Assembly: GCA_000721375.1 (NCBI GenBank)
Contig: JOGW01000002.1
Location: 558,001-622,000 of the forward strand
Origin: Streptomyces sp. NRRL B-3428
Lineage (GTDB): Bacteria; Actinomycetota; Actinomycetes; Streptomycetales; Streptomycetaceae
Direction of reading: 5' to 3'
DNA length: 64,000 nt
Positions within the stretch are counted from its first letter, which is position 1, and each line of letters begins with the position of its first letter. Below the pieces are notes generated by a model. That model did no database searches and was not told where the DNA came from. It saw only the letters and a program-made list of their open reading frames with translations. A program made the translations under genes and the position numbers. Shown piece by piece: positions 34,467 to 42,247 of the stretch.

Positions 34467-35438
34467 TCAGTCGCCCGTCGTCACCGTGCGCTCCTCCGAG
34501 AACGCGCCCCAGTTGCCGTCCGGCAGCTTCGCCCGGAGCTTCACGCGGTACGTCTCGCCCTCCTCGCGTGTGATGAAGAAGCTGTGCTCCGCGCGACCGG
34601 CCGGCGCCGCCCCGCCCCACTGCAACGTGGTCGCCTGGCGGCCGTTGAGGAAGATCTCGTACTCGGCCACGTCGCCGCCGGTGTCCGGTGCGTCCCAGGA
34701 CAGGTCCAGGTGGTACGCGCCGTCGCCGTCCTCCCGGGTCCTGACCTTGAACCCGCCGGGCGCGGTGTCCTCGGCGCCGCCCACGCCGGGGGCCGTCTTC
34801 AGCCGCACCTCGCCGCTGTCGCGCGAGGAGTTGTCCGCCGCGTCGCGGGCCCTGACCGTGAAGGTGTACTCGGTGCCGGGCCGAAGCCCCGTCACCAGCG
34901 CCGTGGTCGACCGCCCGGCGACGCTGTGGATCCGCGAGCCGCGCTGATAGATGTCGTACGAGGTGACGGCCTCGTTGTCCTTCGCCGCGCCCCACGACAG
35001 CGTGGCCGCCAGCGGACCCGAGGGCTTGGCCGTGAGTTTCGTGGGCGCGGTCGGGGGCTCGGCGTCCAGCGGGGCGGGCGCCCGCATCGTGACGGATACC
35101 TCGGCGCTCTTCGGGGAGCGGTTGCCGGCGGCGTCCAGGGCGCGGACCGTGAAGGTGTACTTCTGCTGCGGGGTCAGACCGGTCACGTCGATCATGTACG
35201 TGGCGGCCGGGAGCGTCTTGATCAGCTTGCCGCCCCGGTAGAGCTCGTACTGCGTGACGGCGGTGTCGTCGGTGGACTTGTTCCACATGACGTGGACCGA
35301 AGTGGCGCTGCCCGCATGGACGGTGAGTCCGCGCGGAGCGGTCGGCGCCCGCTTGTCGCTCGCCTCGGCCTCTCCCCCGCAGCCGGCGAGGAGGAGCAGG
35401 GCGACGGCCGTCAGCACAGCTGTGGGGGTGCGGCGCAC
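34467..35438 (-). CDS. lipoprotein with three fibronectin type III domains
   Basis: A 323-residue secreted lipoprotein. The GTG start follows GGAAGG. The signal peptide has a basic start (MRRTPT), a hydrophobic core and the lipobox LLAGC with Cys20. Three FnIII repeats follow (about 37-120, 130-215, 225-320), each with the PPTAPTKL-type start, an SWGAAKDNEAVTSYDIYQRG-type strand pair and GLTPQQKYTFTVRALDAAGN-type end. No enzyme domain is present, so it is probably a surface binding or spacer protein. The leader has a 25-bp-period direct repeat. Confidence 0.88.
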   Translation of the reverse strand: MRRTPTAVLTAVALLLLAGCGGEAEASDKRAPTAPRGLTVHAGSATSVHVMWNKSTDDTAVTQYELYRGGKLIKTLPAATYMIDVTGLTPQQKYTFTVRALDAAGNRSPKSAEVSVTMRAPAPLDAEPPTAPTKLTAKPSGPLAATLSWGAAKDNEAVTSYDIYQRGSRIHSVAGRSTTALVTGLRPGTEYTFTVRARDAADNSSRDSGEVRLKTAPGVGGAEDTAPGGFKVRTREDGDGAYHLDLSWDAPDTGGDVAEYEIFLNGRQATTLQWGGAAPAGRAEHSFFITREEGETYRVKLRAKLPDGNWGAFSEERTVTTGD

Positions 35439-35500
35439 GGTGGGCCTTCCGGGTCTGCGGACGGTGGGGGTGTCCGGGTTCTGCGGACGGTGGGGCGTAC
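35431..35500. repeat. 25-bp-period direct repeat in the FnIII lipoprotein leader
   Basis: CCGGGTCTGCGGACGGTGGGG (from 35449) recurs with one extra T from about 35474, and the GCACGGTGGG at 35435 is a weaker third copy that includes the start codon. Confidence 0.75.
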
Positions 35501-35593
35501 AGGCTCGCGATTGGTCTGGACAACGCACTGCCACCGTTGTGACACAGGTGTCGGGTTCACTTCAAGAGGGCCGACGGCCTGCGGGCGCACACA

Positions 35594-35633
35594 ACTGCCG
35601 GGCGGACCGAAGGAGTTCGGCCCGCCCGGCAGT
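35594..35633 (-). terminator. terminator of the small hypothetical gene at 35670
   Basis: A long stem (35594-35605 with 35622-35633, then CCGAA with TTCGG inside) around a GGAG loop, 37 bases downstream of the minus-strand gene. Confidence 0.8.
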
Positions 35634-35669
35634 CGCCCGCACAGGATCAGCGCGTATGCCGCGGCACCG

Positions 35670-35957
35670 TCAACGCGAGTACCGCATCAGCGCACGCACC
35701 ATGTGGCAGGTGGTCTCGGACGGCGGATGGATGCCGACTCGGTCCGCGGTCGAACGGATCCGGCCGTTGCTGGCCTGCTCCGGCCGGTAGACACCCGCGT
35801 CGAGCAGGGCTATCGCGAGGCGCATGGCCTTGAGCCGGCGGTTGTGCGTGATGTACCACTCACGCGGCCGGCCCGCGGGCAGCGGCTTCTTGGCGAACGG
35901 TACGTAAGGAACATCGATCGGCAGTGCCGTCTGAGCCTTGAGCGCGGCAGGGACCAT
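35670..35957 (-). CDS. small basic hypothetical protein
   Basis: 95 residues with the ATG seven bases after AGGAGG. The protein is Pro/Arg-rich: ALPIDVPYVPFAKKPLPAGR, then REWYITHNRRLKAMRLAIAL, DAGVYRP and a basic end (TADRVGIHPPSETTCHMVRA). The middle helix with RRLKAMRLA could contact nucleic acid. I do not recognise a family. It has a clean ribosome site and terminator, so it is a real single-gene unit. Confidence 0.7.
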   Translation of the reverse strand: MVPAALKAQTALPIDVPYVPFAKKPLPAGRPREWYITHNRRLKAMRLAIALLDAGVYRPEQASNGRIRSTADRVGIHPPSETTCHMVRALMRYSR

Positions 35958-36183
35958 AAGCAACCTCCTGGGTGGTCGGGGAGTCGCGGGGCGCCGGCGG
36001 GCACCGCGCGGCCCGGTCTCGAACACTGCTTCAATTCTAGCTCCCCGCACTGACATCCAAGGAGTCCGAAGGGTCGCCAAATCGCCAGGTGGGACAGGGA
36101 TTTCGACGCGCGTCACGTATGGTCCGGAAGGGATTCATGAGGCGCCGAATATTCGAACACCGACGCCCGCCCCAGCGCGCCGG

Positions 36184-36264
36184 TCAGAAGGTGGCCCTGC
36201 CGAGGCCTCTTCAGAAGTTGGCCCTGCCGACGCCGCTTCAGAAGTTGGTCTTGGTGACGCGGCT
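36184..36264. repeat. 27-bp tandem repeat at the 3' end of the secreted protein gene
   Basis: Units begin TCAGAAG(G/T)TGG at 36184, 36211 and 36238. The unit at 36238 is the gene's own end (its TGA and last codons on the minus strand); the two others are copies beyond the stop, each with a TGA in the same frame. Confidence 0.88.
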
Positions 36265-36753
36265 GACGATGCAGTGCGAGTCGAGGGTGCGCATGTCGTC
36301 GGCGGCTGTCGTGGCCGCCTCGGTGATCGTGCCGGTCTGGCTCTTTCCGGGTGCCAGGCTGGCGACGGACAGTGTCGGCAGGGTCAGCACCTGCTTGTCC
36401 GAGGTCCGCAGGACCGCGAAGGTGACCTCGTAGCCCGCCGACTGGTCGGTGTTCCCGTTGGTGACCCGGTACGTGAGGCGGGCCCTGCCCAGGTAGTCGT
36501 TCTCCGGGGTGAGCTCACAGGCCTCGACCGTGACGTCGTTCTCGCCGTACGAGGTGGTGCTGCTGGGCGAGGGGGCCACCGGAGCCGAACTGTCCTCGTC
36601 GTAGTCGCCGCTGCCGCCACCCGACGAGCCGTGGCTGGAACCGGAACCCGAGTCGTTGTCGTCACAGCCGCCTCCGCCGGAGCGGCGCGCTCCGGTCAGT
36701 GCGACCAAGACGATCACGAACACGGCTATCGAGCGTGCATGGCGAAGCTTCAC
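36238..36753 (-). CDS. secreted or membrane-anchored protein with FxLYD-like domain
   Basis: A 171-residue protein with a GTG start. An N-terminal hydrophobic segment (SIAVFVIVLVALTG) is followed by a Cys in GGGGCDD and a long Gly/Ser/Asp linker; the Cys is not in a proper lipobox. The C-terminal ~100 residues (VEACELTPENDYLGRARLTY, SAGYEVTFAVLR, SLAPGKSQTGTITEAA) resemble the FxLYD-type beta-sandwich found in many actinobacterial exported proteins. No function can be assigned. The 3' end is tandemly echoed (see the repeat entry). Confidence 0.75.
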   Translation of the reverse strand: MKLRHARSIAVFVIVLVALTGARRSGGGGCDDNDSGSGSSHGSSGGGSGDYDEDSSAPVAPSPSSTTSYGENDVTVEACELTPENDYLGRARLTYRVTNGNTDQSAGYEVTFAVLRTSDKQVLTLPTLSVASLAPGKSQTGTITEAATTAADDMRTLDSHCIVSRVTKTNF

Positions 36754-36834
36754 CGGGACCCCCGTCCGACGAACGGGCCGCCGGGCGGCCCGAGTTGGTT
36801 GGCCGCGACACCGTAGCAGTGGCGGTGTGACAAA

Positions 36835-36882
36835 GGGTTCGAGCGGCGGCGGTGCGGCATCGGGTTCGAGCGGCGGCGGTGC
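36835..36882. repeat. 21-bp direct repeat before the ArsC-like gene
   Basis: The 21 bases starting GGGTTCGAGCGGCGGCGGTG occur at 36835-36855 and 36862-36882, a 27-base period, in the divergent region between the secreted protein gene and the ArsC-like gene. Confidence 0.88.
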
Positions 36883-36919
36883 ACCGGTGGGCGCGCTGGG
36901 CGCCAGTACGCTTCCCGGC

Positions 36920-37291
36920 ATGGAGATCTGGATCAATCCCGCCTGTTCCAAGTGCCGCAGCGCCCTCACGCTGCTCGACGCGGAGGGTGCCGAGTACACC
37001 GTGCGCCGGTATCTGGAAGACGTGCCGACGCAGGCCGAGATCAAGGACGTACTGAAGCGGCTCGGGCTCGAGCCCTGGGACATCGCGCGCACCACGGAAC
37101 CCGTCGCCAAGGAGCTGAATCTCAAGGACCGCGAGGCCTGGCCGCGCGACGCGAGCGGGCGTGCCCGGTGGATCAAGGCGCTCGCCGAGCATCCGAAGCT
37201 GATCCAGCGGCCGATCATCACGGCCGAGGACGGGAGCGCGGTCGTGGCCCGCTCCGAGGAGGCGGTACGCGAGGCACTCGGACGCAAGTGA
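36920..37291 (+). CDS. ArsC/Spx-family thiol reductase-like protein
   Basis: A 123-residue thioredoxin-fold protein, MEIWINPACSKCRSALTLL, with Cys9-x2-Cys12, followed by RYLEDVPTQAEIKDVLKRLG and LIQRPIITAEDGSAVV, the conserved Arg-Pro loop of the ArsC/YffB/Spx family. Classical ArsC has one N-terminal Cys plus glutaredoxin; the CxxC here suggests a self-contained redox pair. True arsenate reductase activity is unproven; no other arsenic gene is nearby. Confidence 0.88.
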   Translation: MEIWINPACSKCRSALTLLDAEGAEYTVRRYLEDVPTQAEIKDVLKRLGLEPWDIARTTEPVAKELNLKDREAWPRDASGRARWIKALAEHPKLIQRPIITAEDGSAVVARSEEAVREALGRK

Positions 37292-37434
37292 CGCCGGCCG
37301 GCCCGCGCGCTGCCGACTGGTCCTTTCGGCCAGGGCCCCCTCAGGGCAAATGGTCCCTGAGCAGGAACCGGAAGGCCTCTTCGGCTCCGTAACGTCGATC
37401 TCTCCATCAGCGACGGGACCGGAGGGAGCGCCCC

Positions 37435-37905
37435 ATGAAGAACTGGATGTTCGGGGGTGTCTACGGCACCGTCCTGGCGAGCGCGCTGCTCGCGGCCCTG
37501 CAGAGCGGCGGCTCGCCGTACACCCCGTACTCGGACGCGGCCTGGGTGATGGTGACCGCCGCCACGGCCGCCCTGGCGCACGGCTACGCCCACCACATGT
37601 CCACGCATACGCGGGGTTCGGGCAGCCACCGCTGGCGTCAGCTCGCCCGTACGCTCGCCGACGAGTGGCCGGTGATCGTGGCCTGTCTGCCGACGGTCGC
37701 GCTGCTGATCGCGGCCGGTGTCACGGGATGGCCCGAGGGCACCGTGACGACCGCGGGCCTGGCCCTCAACGCGGGGCTGCTCTTCGCCTGGGGTACCTTC
37801 GCGGCGGTGCGCGTGGGCTACCGGCGGCGCAGCGCCCTCGCGATCGGGGGCGCCGACGCGACGATCGGACTCCTGATAGCCGGGGCCAACGCACTGATCA
37901 AGTAA
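37435..37905 (+). CDS. small integral membrane protein
   Basis: 156 residues with four hydrophobic helices (GGVYGTVLASALLAALQ, AAWVMVTAATAALAHGYA, PVIVACLPTVALLIAAGV, TTAGLALNAGLLFAWGTF) and a last weak one (GADATIGLLIAGANALIK). GHAHHMSTHT-like His-rich sequence (AHGYAHHMSTHTRG) lies in the first loop. The ATG follows GGAGGGA. The family is known only as a conserved actinobacterial membrane protein. It is followed 20 bases later by the VOC gene, suggesting one transcript. Confidence 0.78.
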   Translation: MKNWMFGGVYGTVLASALLAALQSGGSPYTPYSDAAWVMVTAATAALAHGYAHHMSTHTRGSGSHRWRQLARTLADEWPVIVACLPTVALLIAAGVTGWPEGTVTTAGLALNAGLLFAWGTFAAVRVGYRRRSALAIGGADATIGLLIAGANALIK

Positions 37906-37925
37906 GCGAGTCGGAAGGCGTCCTC

Positions 37926-38351
37926 ATGTCCGAAAGCGCGGTCGGAAGTCTGCAGTGCACAGTCCTGGACTGCCGTGACCCGCAGGTACTCGCCCGGTTC
38001 TACGCCACGGTGCTCGGCGGCACGGTGAACCGCCCCGACCGGCGCTGGGCCACGAACGCGGACTGGGCGACGCTGCATCTGCCGGGCCCTGGCGGTCAGG
38101 TGCTGTGCTTCCAGCGTGTGGCCGACCACCGTCCGCCGGTGTGGGGCGACGCCTCGCGACCGCAGCAGCTCCATCTGGACATCGGCGTCGCGGACCTGGA
38201 CGCGGCGGAGGCCGCCCTCGTCGAGGCGGGCGGCACCCTGCTCGACAAGGGCACGGACAACCGGCCCTGGCGGATCTACGCGGACCCGGCGGGCCACCAC
38301 CTGTGCCTGGTCCACGAGCCCCAGCGGCCCACCGTCCCGGGCCTCGACTAG
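37926..38351 (+). CDS. VOC-family (glyoxalase-like) protein
   Basis: A 141-residue two-motif VOC protein: LQCTVLDCRDPQVLARFYA and QQLHLDIGVADLDAAEAALV start the two beta-alpha-beta-beta-beta halves, and YADPAGHHLCLVHEP ends the second. The His in HLDIG and the Asp/His near the end could bind a metal. Members include lyases and antibiotic-binding proteins; nothing here shows which. The last five codons take part in the junction repeat with the convergent gene. Confidence 0.88.
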   Translation: MSESAVGSLQCTVLDCRDPQVLARFYATVLGGTVNRPDRRWATNADWATLHLPGPGGQVLCFQRVADHRPPVWGDASRPQQLHLDIGVADLDAAEAALVEAGGTLLDKGTDNRPWRIYADPAGHHLCLVHEPQRPTVPGLD

Positions 38352-38423
38352 CGCAGCTCGGCCTCCGCGTCCCGGGCCTCGACCAACCCAGCTCGGCCTC
38401 CGCTAACGCAGCTCGGCCTCCGC
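38336..38423. repeat. 35-bp repeat made of a convergent gene junction
   Basis: Unit 1 (38336-38370) joins the last codons and TAG of the plus-strand VOC gene to a copy of the last codons of the minus-strand oxidoreductase gene. Unit 2 (38371-38404) repeats this with changes and ends at the true oxidoreductase stop. A partial third unit (38405-38423) is the real end of that gene. Confidence 0.9.
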
Positions 38424-39317
38424 GCGCGCCAGGATCTCGGTGACGCGCGCGGCGAACCGTGCGTCGCAGTCGTGCGGCACCCCGGTCCGTACCGAATCGA
38501 GCAGCGCGTCGATCGCCGTGCCGTACGCGGCGAGCGGGCCGTCTCCCCAGACCTCCGGCAGCTGCGCCACACCGACGGCACCGCGGAACTCGGCGCTCAC
38601 CCCGCTCGCCTTCTCGGGCGCCGTGAGGCTGAGTGTGACGGTGCTCGTCGCGGTCGACTCATGCCGCAGCAGCAGGTGCACCGTGTCCAACTGGCCGCGC
38701 AGCGAGGTCACTTCGGTGATCTCGCCGAGCACCGGCAGCAGCACGGACAGGGCGTGCGGGCCGACGTCCCACAGCGCGCCGCGCTCACGGCGCCAGGGCG
38801 ATTCGGCGTACGGGTTCTTGGTGTCGGGCGCGTAGATCGAGCCGATCCAGTCGACGCGGCCCGTGTACCAGCCCTCGTGGCTCGTCTGCTCGGTGATCCA
38901 CGGCGCGACCGCCGCCGAGAACCGCAGGGTGAAGAAGACCACCGAAGCCACGTCCCGCGCGGCATCGGCCACCTCGCGCGCGCCCTCGACCGTGGTCGCG
39001 AGGGGCTTGTCGAGCAGAAGGTGGCGGCCGGCGCGGGCGGCGCGCACGGCGAGCGGGGCCTGGATGTCGGGCGGCAGGGCGACCGCGATGGCGTCCACGT
39101 CGGCGATCAGTGCGTCCACATCGTCGTACGCCCGGGAGTCGAGCTCCTTGGCGAGCGACGCGGCCGCCTCCGGCCTGCGGCCCCACACACCGACGAGTTC
39201 GGTGCCGGGGTGCGCGACAAGTGCGGGCCCGTGGACGCGCTCGGCCCAGGGGCCGGTGCCGAGGAGTCCTACGCGCAGGGGCGATGCCGGGGTGGCGGAA
39301 GTCTGAGAGGAGGTCAT
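38403..39317 (-). CDS. Gfo/Idh/MocA-family oxidoreductase
   Basis: A 304-residue NAD(P)-dependent dehydrogenase of the sugar/inositol type. LRVGLLGTGPWAERVHGPAL is the Rossmann motif near residue 14; DAIAVALPPDIQAPLAVRAA and GRHLLLDKPLATTVEGA carry the catalytic Lys of the EKP-like motif; LWDVGPHALSVLLPVLG supplies the later His. The substrate is unknown. The ribosome site before the ATG is weak. The 3' end is duplicated in the junction repeat. Confidence 0.9.
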   Translation of the reverse strand: MTSSQTSATPASPLRVGLLGTGPWAERVHGPALVAHPGTELVGVWGRRPEAAASLAKELDSRAYDDVDALIADVDAIAVALPPDIQAPLAVRAARAGRHLLLDKPLATTVEGAREVADAARDVASVVFFTLRFSAAVAPWITEQTSHEGWYTGRVDWIGSIYAPDTKNPYAESPWRRERGALWDVGPHALSVLLPVLGEITEVTSLRGQLDTVHLLLRHESTATSTVTLSLTAPEKASGVSAEFRGAVGVAQLPEVWGDGPLAAYGTAIDALLDSVRTGVPHDCDARFAARVTEILARAEAELR

Positions 39318-39470
39318 GGAAAACCATGATGGGCCACGCGCTCGGCGATGCTACGTTCGAGTGGCCGGCCGCGGGACTCCGGTGCGACTTCCGTCTCTTG
39401 CCTGTGAAGCAATGCATTCGCTGTTCGTTCCCCCATTCCCCGGCCGGCGCCCTTTGCTTACGGGAGCGAC

Positions 39471-40904
39471 ATGGAGACCTACGCAGATCTGATCGCGGCC
39501 GAGGACGTACTCCTCTTCGTCAATGCGGCGATCACGTCCACGGGCCAGCGCGAGTTCCGCTCGACCGCGGACGAACAGCGCATGTCGCTCGACTTCCTGC
39601 ACGAGTACGTACGGGTCAACTACCGCGAGCTGTACGCCGCCGCGCTCGCTCTCGACATCAACGACCACAACGCCGCCGAGATCATCCGCCGGCTTCTGGT
39701 CAACGCTCGCGAGACGAGCGAGGAGCAGCGGCGCATCGAGGGCCGGCTGATCGCGGCCCGGCTCGCGGCACTGCCGCCGCAGCGCGTGTACCGGCTGTTC
39801 GCAGCGCTGCGCAAGGCCCGCGTCAACAACCGGCGGACCCGCGCGATCATGCGCGACTGGGTGGCGGCCCGGCGCGATCCGGCCTTCGACGCAGTGAAGT
39901 ACCGCAGGGGCTTCAAGACGGCGGTCCGCCACGGTCATCTGCCGGTCGAGGACGAGCTGGGCGACTTCCTGTTCGCGCCGAAGAAGCGGACGTTCTATGA
40001 GCACCAGCTGCTCGCGGCCTACCGGCGCGCGCACTACGAGCACGGCGCCCTGTACGAGCTGCCGTTCACGATCGCGGAGGGCTTCGCGGCCCGGCACGGG
40101 ATCGCGCGGTCCGCGTTCCTGGAGCGGATCGCGCCGCAGATGACCCGGGGCGAGCGGTTGCGGGTGCAGGAGTCGGCTCGTACGCACAAGGCGAAGGTCG
40201 AGGTGGACCTGGCCGCGATGCCGCTGACCCGCCTCGCGTCGTATGTACTGGCCCTCGATCTGGACAACCGCGCCGACCGCCGCGACGAGCTCACCGACGC
40301 GCTGCGTACGGCCGCGCGCCGGGTCGCGGGCCCGCACGCGGGGACGTGGGGGCGGGTCGCCGCGGTGCTCGACGACAGCTTCTCCGCGTACGGCTCGGGC
40401 GTGAAGCGGCGCCGGCCGCTGGCGGTCGCGCTGGCCTGCCACTTCCTGCTGGCCGAACTGGCCGAGTCCTACGTGCCGTTGTGGACCTCGGGCCGCGGCG
40501 ACGCCCTGCTCACGTACCCCTACGGGCCGACCCCGCTGGGCGAGCGGATCATCGATGCCCTGCACCACTCCCCCACCCGGCTCGTGATCGTCTCGGACGG
40601 CTGGGACAACGCACCGCCCGGGCTCGCGGGCGAGGTGCTCCGGGTGTGGCGGACCCGGCTCGATCCGGACCGCGCCATCAGCGTCGTACACCTCAACCCG
40701 GTATACGACGCGGCGGACTTCGACGTGCGCCGGATCGCACCGAGTGTGCCGACGGCGGGGGTGCGGGACGCGGAGGACGTACCGGCGCTGGTGGAGCTCG
40801 CGCAGTTCTCCGAGGGGCGTACGGGGCTCGCGGAGCTGCGGGCCTATCTCGACGAGCGGGTGGAGCAGTTCACAGGGAAGCAGTCCAGGGGAAAGACGAC
40901 ATGA
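39471..40904 (+). CDS. TROVE-like protein with C-terminal vWA domain
   Basis: A 477-residue cytoplasmic protein. Residues 1-290 are helical and basic (RRIEGRLIAARLAALPPQRV, ALRKARVNNRRTRAIMRDWV, YRRAHYEHGALYELPFTIAE), like a HEAT-type ring. Residues 295-470 form a von Willebrand A fold with an intact MIDAS: Asp301-x-Ser303-x-Ser305 (LDDSFSAYG) and Asp376 (VIVSDGWDN). The order resembles Ro60/TROVE RNA-binding proteins, but sequence similarity to them is weak by eye. ATG is preceded by GGGAG. It overlaps the next gene by four bases (ATGA), so the pair is an obligate unit. Likely a scaffold gripping a partner through the metal site. Confidence 0.7.
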   Translation: METYADLIAAEDVLLFVNAAITSTGQREFRSTADEQRMSLDFLHEYVRVNYRELYAAALALDINDHNAAEIIRRLLVNARETSEEQRRIEGRLIAARLAALPPQRVYRLFAALRKARVNNRRTRAIMRDWVAARRDPAFDAVKYRRGFKTAVRHGHLPVEDELGDFLFAPKKRTFYEHQLLAAYRRAHYEHGALYELPFTIAEGFAARHGIARSAFLERIAPQMTRGERLRVQESARTHKAKVEVDLAAMPLTRLASYVLALDLDNRADRRDELTDALRTAARRVAGPHAGTWGRVAAVLDDSFSAYGSGVKRRRPLAVALACHFLLAELAESYVPLWTSGRGDALLTYPYGPTPLGERIIDALHHSPTRLVIVSDGWDNAPPGLAGEVLRVWRTRLDPDRAISVVHLNPVYDAADFDVRRIAPSVPTAGVRDAEDVPALVELAQFSEGRTGLAELRAYLDERVEQFTGKQSRGKTT

Positions 40905-42055
40905 ACGAGCTGGACCTCACGGGTCTGACCACGATGCCCGCCCAGGTGTGGGGCGGCATCCGGATCGTGCCGCTCGTGCGCGAGCAGCCCATCGAGGATC
41001 TGCGGCTGCGGCGCGAGCTGTTCGCCGACGCGATGATCGCCGTCGAGGCGGACCGCTCGACCGTGTACACCTCGTACGTTCCGCACGGCTTCGTCGCGGA
41101 CTGGGCCCGGGACGGCAAGTGGCAGGCGGCGTACGGCACGCAGCTGCGCCCCGCGTACGACGCGCCGGACGACGCATGCGAAGAGTGCTTCGAGGCCATG
41201 CCGATGCGCCGGCTCGTCCAGCGCGCGGGCGCGCAGCGGCTGCGGTTCCTGCCGCTGCACCTGGCCCTTGAGGGTTATCTCGCACTGCACTTCGGCGGTC
41301 CTTCCGTGCTGTGGGAGGAGTGGTCGAAGCGGGCGCTTCGCCGGGGTCTGTCGCCGCGCGCGGAGATGACCTATGCGGGCGCGGAGATCGAGGGGCTCGA
41401 CGAGGCGCTGCGGATCTTCGAGATCCACCCGGGCCAGTGCGGGGTCATGCTGTACACGGCCGACGCGCTGGCCGCCGCGTTCGTCGTGCCGCACCCGGAC
41501 GACTACCGGACGCTGCACGCGACCCTGCTGCAGGACCTGTACGGGGAGCTGGTGCACCAGTACGCGTACTACGCCCAGTCGGTACGGGAGTTCAGGGCCG
41601 CCCTGCGCGACGACGAGATCGGCTCGCTCGCCGACCTGCGGGCGGCCGCGCGCGAGCAGTCGCGTGACTGGGCCCGCACGCACGACTCCACGATGGCCGG
41701 CGGGCTGCTTGACGCGTCGTACGAGTTCCGCCAGCTGCGCCGCATGGGCCGCTACCGGCTGGTGCGCTTCCTGCCGCCCTTCGAGCGGCAGCGCGAGCAG
41801 CACATCGGTGAAGCGGTCACGGATCTCAAGGGACGGGTCGCGTATCTCAAGACGATGCGGCTCTCCGAGAACCAGATCCGGCGCGGCCATCTGCTGTCGG
41901 TGCTCTCCCGCCACGACTGGCATCTGGAGTCCGCCGCCGCCTCGCTCGGCGCCTCGCCCGTCGAGCTGGTGCGGCGGATCCGCGATGCCGGATTCGACGG
42001 GCTGCTCAAGCGGCACGTCGTGGAGTCGGCGCAGCGGGGGCGCTGGGGCGAGTGA
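40901..42055 (+). CDS. partner of the vWA protein: ARPP-like N-terminus and Fis-like HTH C-terminus
   Basis: A 384-residue protein. The N-terminal half (PAQVWGGIRIVPLVREQPIE, TVYTSYVPHGFVADWARDG, CEECFEAMPMRRLVQRAGAQ, RLRFLPLHLALEGYLALHF) resembles, from memory, the ARPP domains described by comparative genomics near ADP-ribosyl and TROVE/vWA genes. The middle is helical. The last ~45 residues (LSVLSRHDWHLESAAASLGA then SPVELVRRIRDAGF) are a Fis/AraC-like helix-turn-helix. So the unit couples a vWA scaffold to a putative DNA binder. Translationally coupled to the preceding gene. I do not know a characterised homologue. Confidence 0.6.
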   Translation: MNELDLTGLTTMPAQVWGGIRIVPLVREQPIEDLRLRRELFADAMIAVEADRSTVYTSYVPHGFVADWARDGKWQAAYGTQLRPAYDAPDDACEECFEAMPMRRLVQRAGAQRLRFLPLHLALEGYLALHFGGPSVLWEEWSKRALRRGLSPRAEMTYAGAEIEGLDEALRIFEIHPGQCGVMLYTADALAAAFVVPHPDDYRTLHATLLQDLYGELVHQYAYYAQSVREFRAALRDDEIGSLADLRAAAREQSRDWARTHDSTMAGGLLDASYEFRQLRRMGRYRLVRFLPPFERQREQHIGEAVTDLKGRVAYLKTMRLSENQIRRGHLLSVLSRHDWHLESAAASLGASPVELVRRIRDAGFDGLLKRHVVESAQRGRWGE

Positions 42056-42122
42056 GTCCGCAAGGGCCGCTCCGGCGGGGAGCCTGAGCCGTCCTTGTAC
42101 GGAAGGTGGCTGCGCGCCCCAC

Positions 42123-42160
42123 GTAACACGGGGTTCACAGACGGGCAACGGCCGGGAAAT
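42123..42160. promoter_or_regulatory. tandem GlnR boxes upstream of glnII
   Basis: Four half-sites with exact six-base spacers: GTAAC, TTCAC, GCAAC and GAAAT at 42123, 42134, 42145 and 42156, 88 bases before the glnII start. The second half-site is the weakest. A TTGACA word follows at 42167 without a good -10 at normal distance. Confidence 0.85.
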
Positions 42161-42247
42161 CGCGAGTTGACAGGCTGCCGCTACAGCGCGGGGCCAGCGC
42201 AGCCCCCTCGCCTCACCCGCATGCAACGCCCGTAAAGGATGGCGCCC

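Noticed and set aside
36656..36919. N-terminal extension of the ArsC-like protein over the 27-bp direct repeats
   Set aside because: The extension would be Gly/Ser/Arg-rich and the family begins at the ATG at 36920 just before the CxxC motif.
42167..42190. TTGACA as a -35 box of glnII
   Set aside because: No matching -10 hexamer occurs 16-19 bases downstream, so it was not listed as a promoter.
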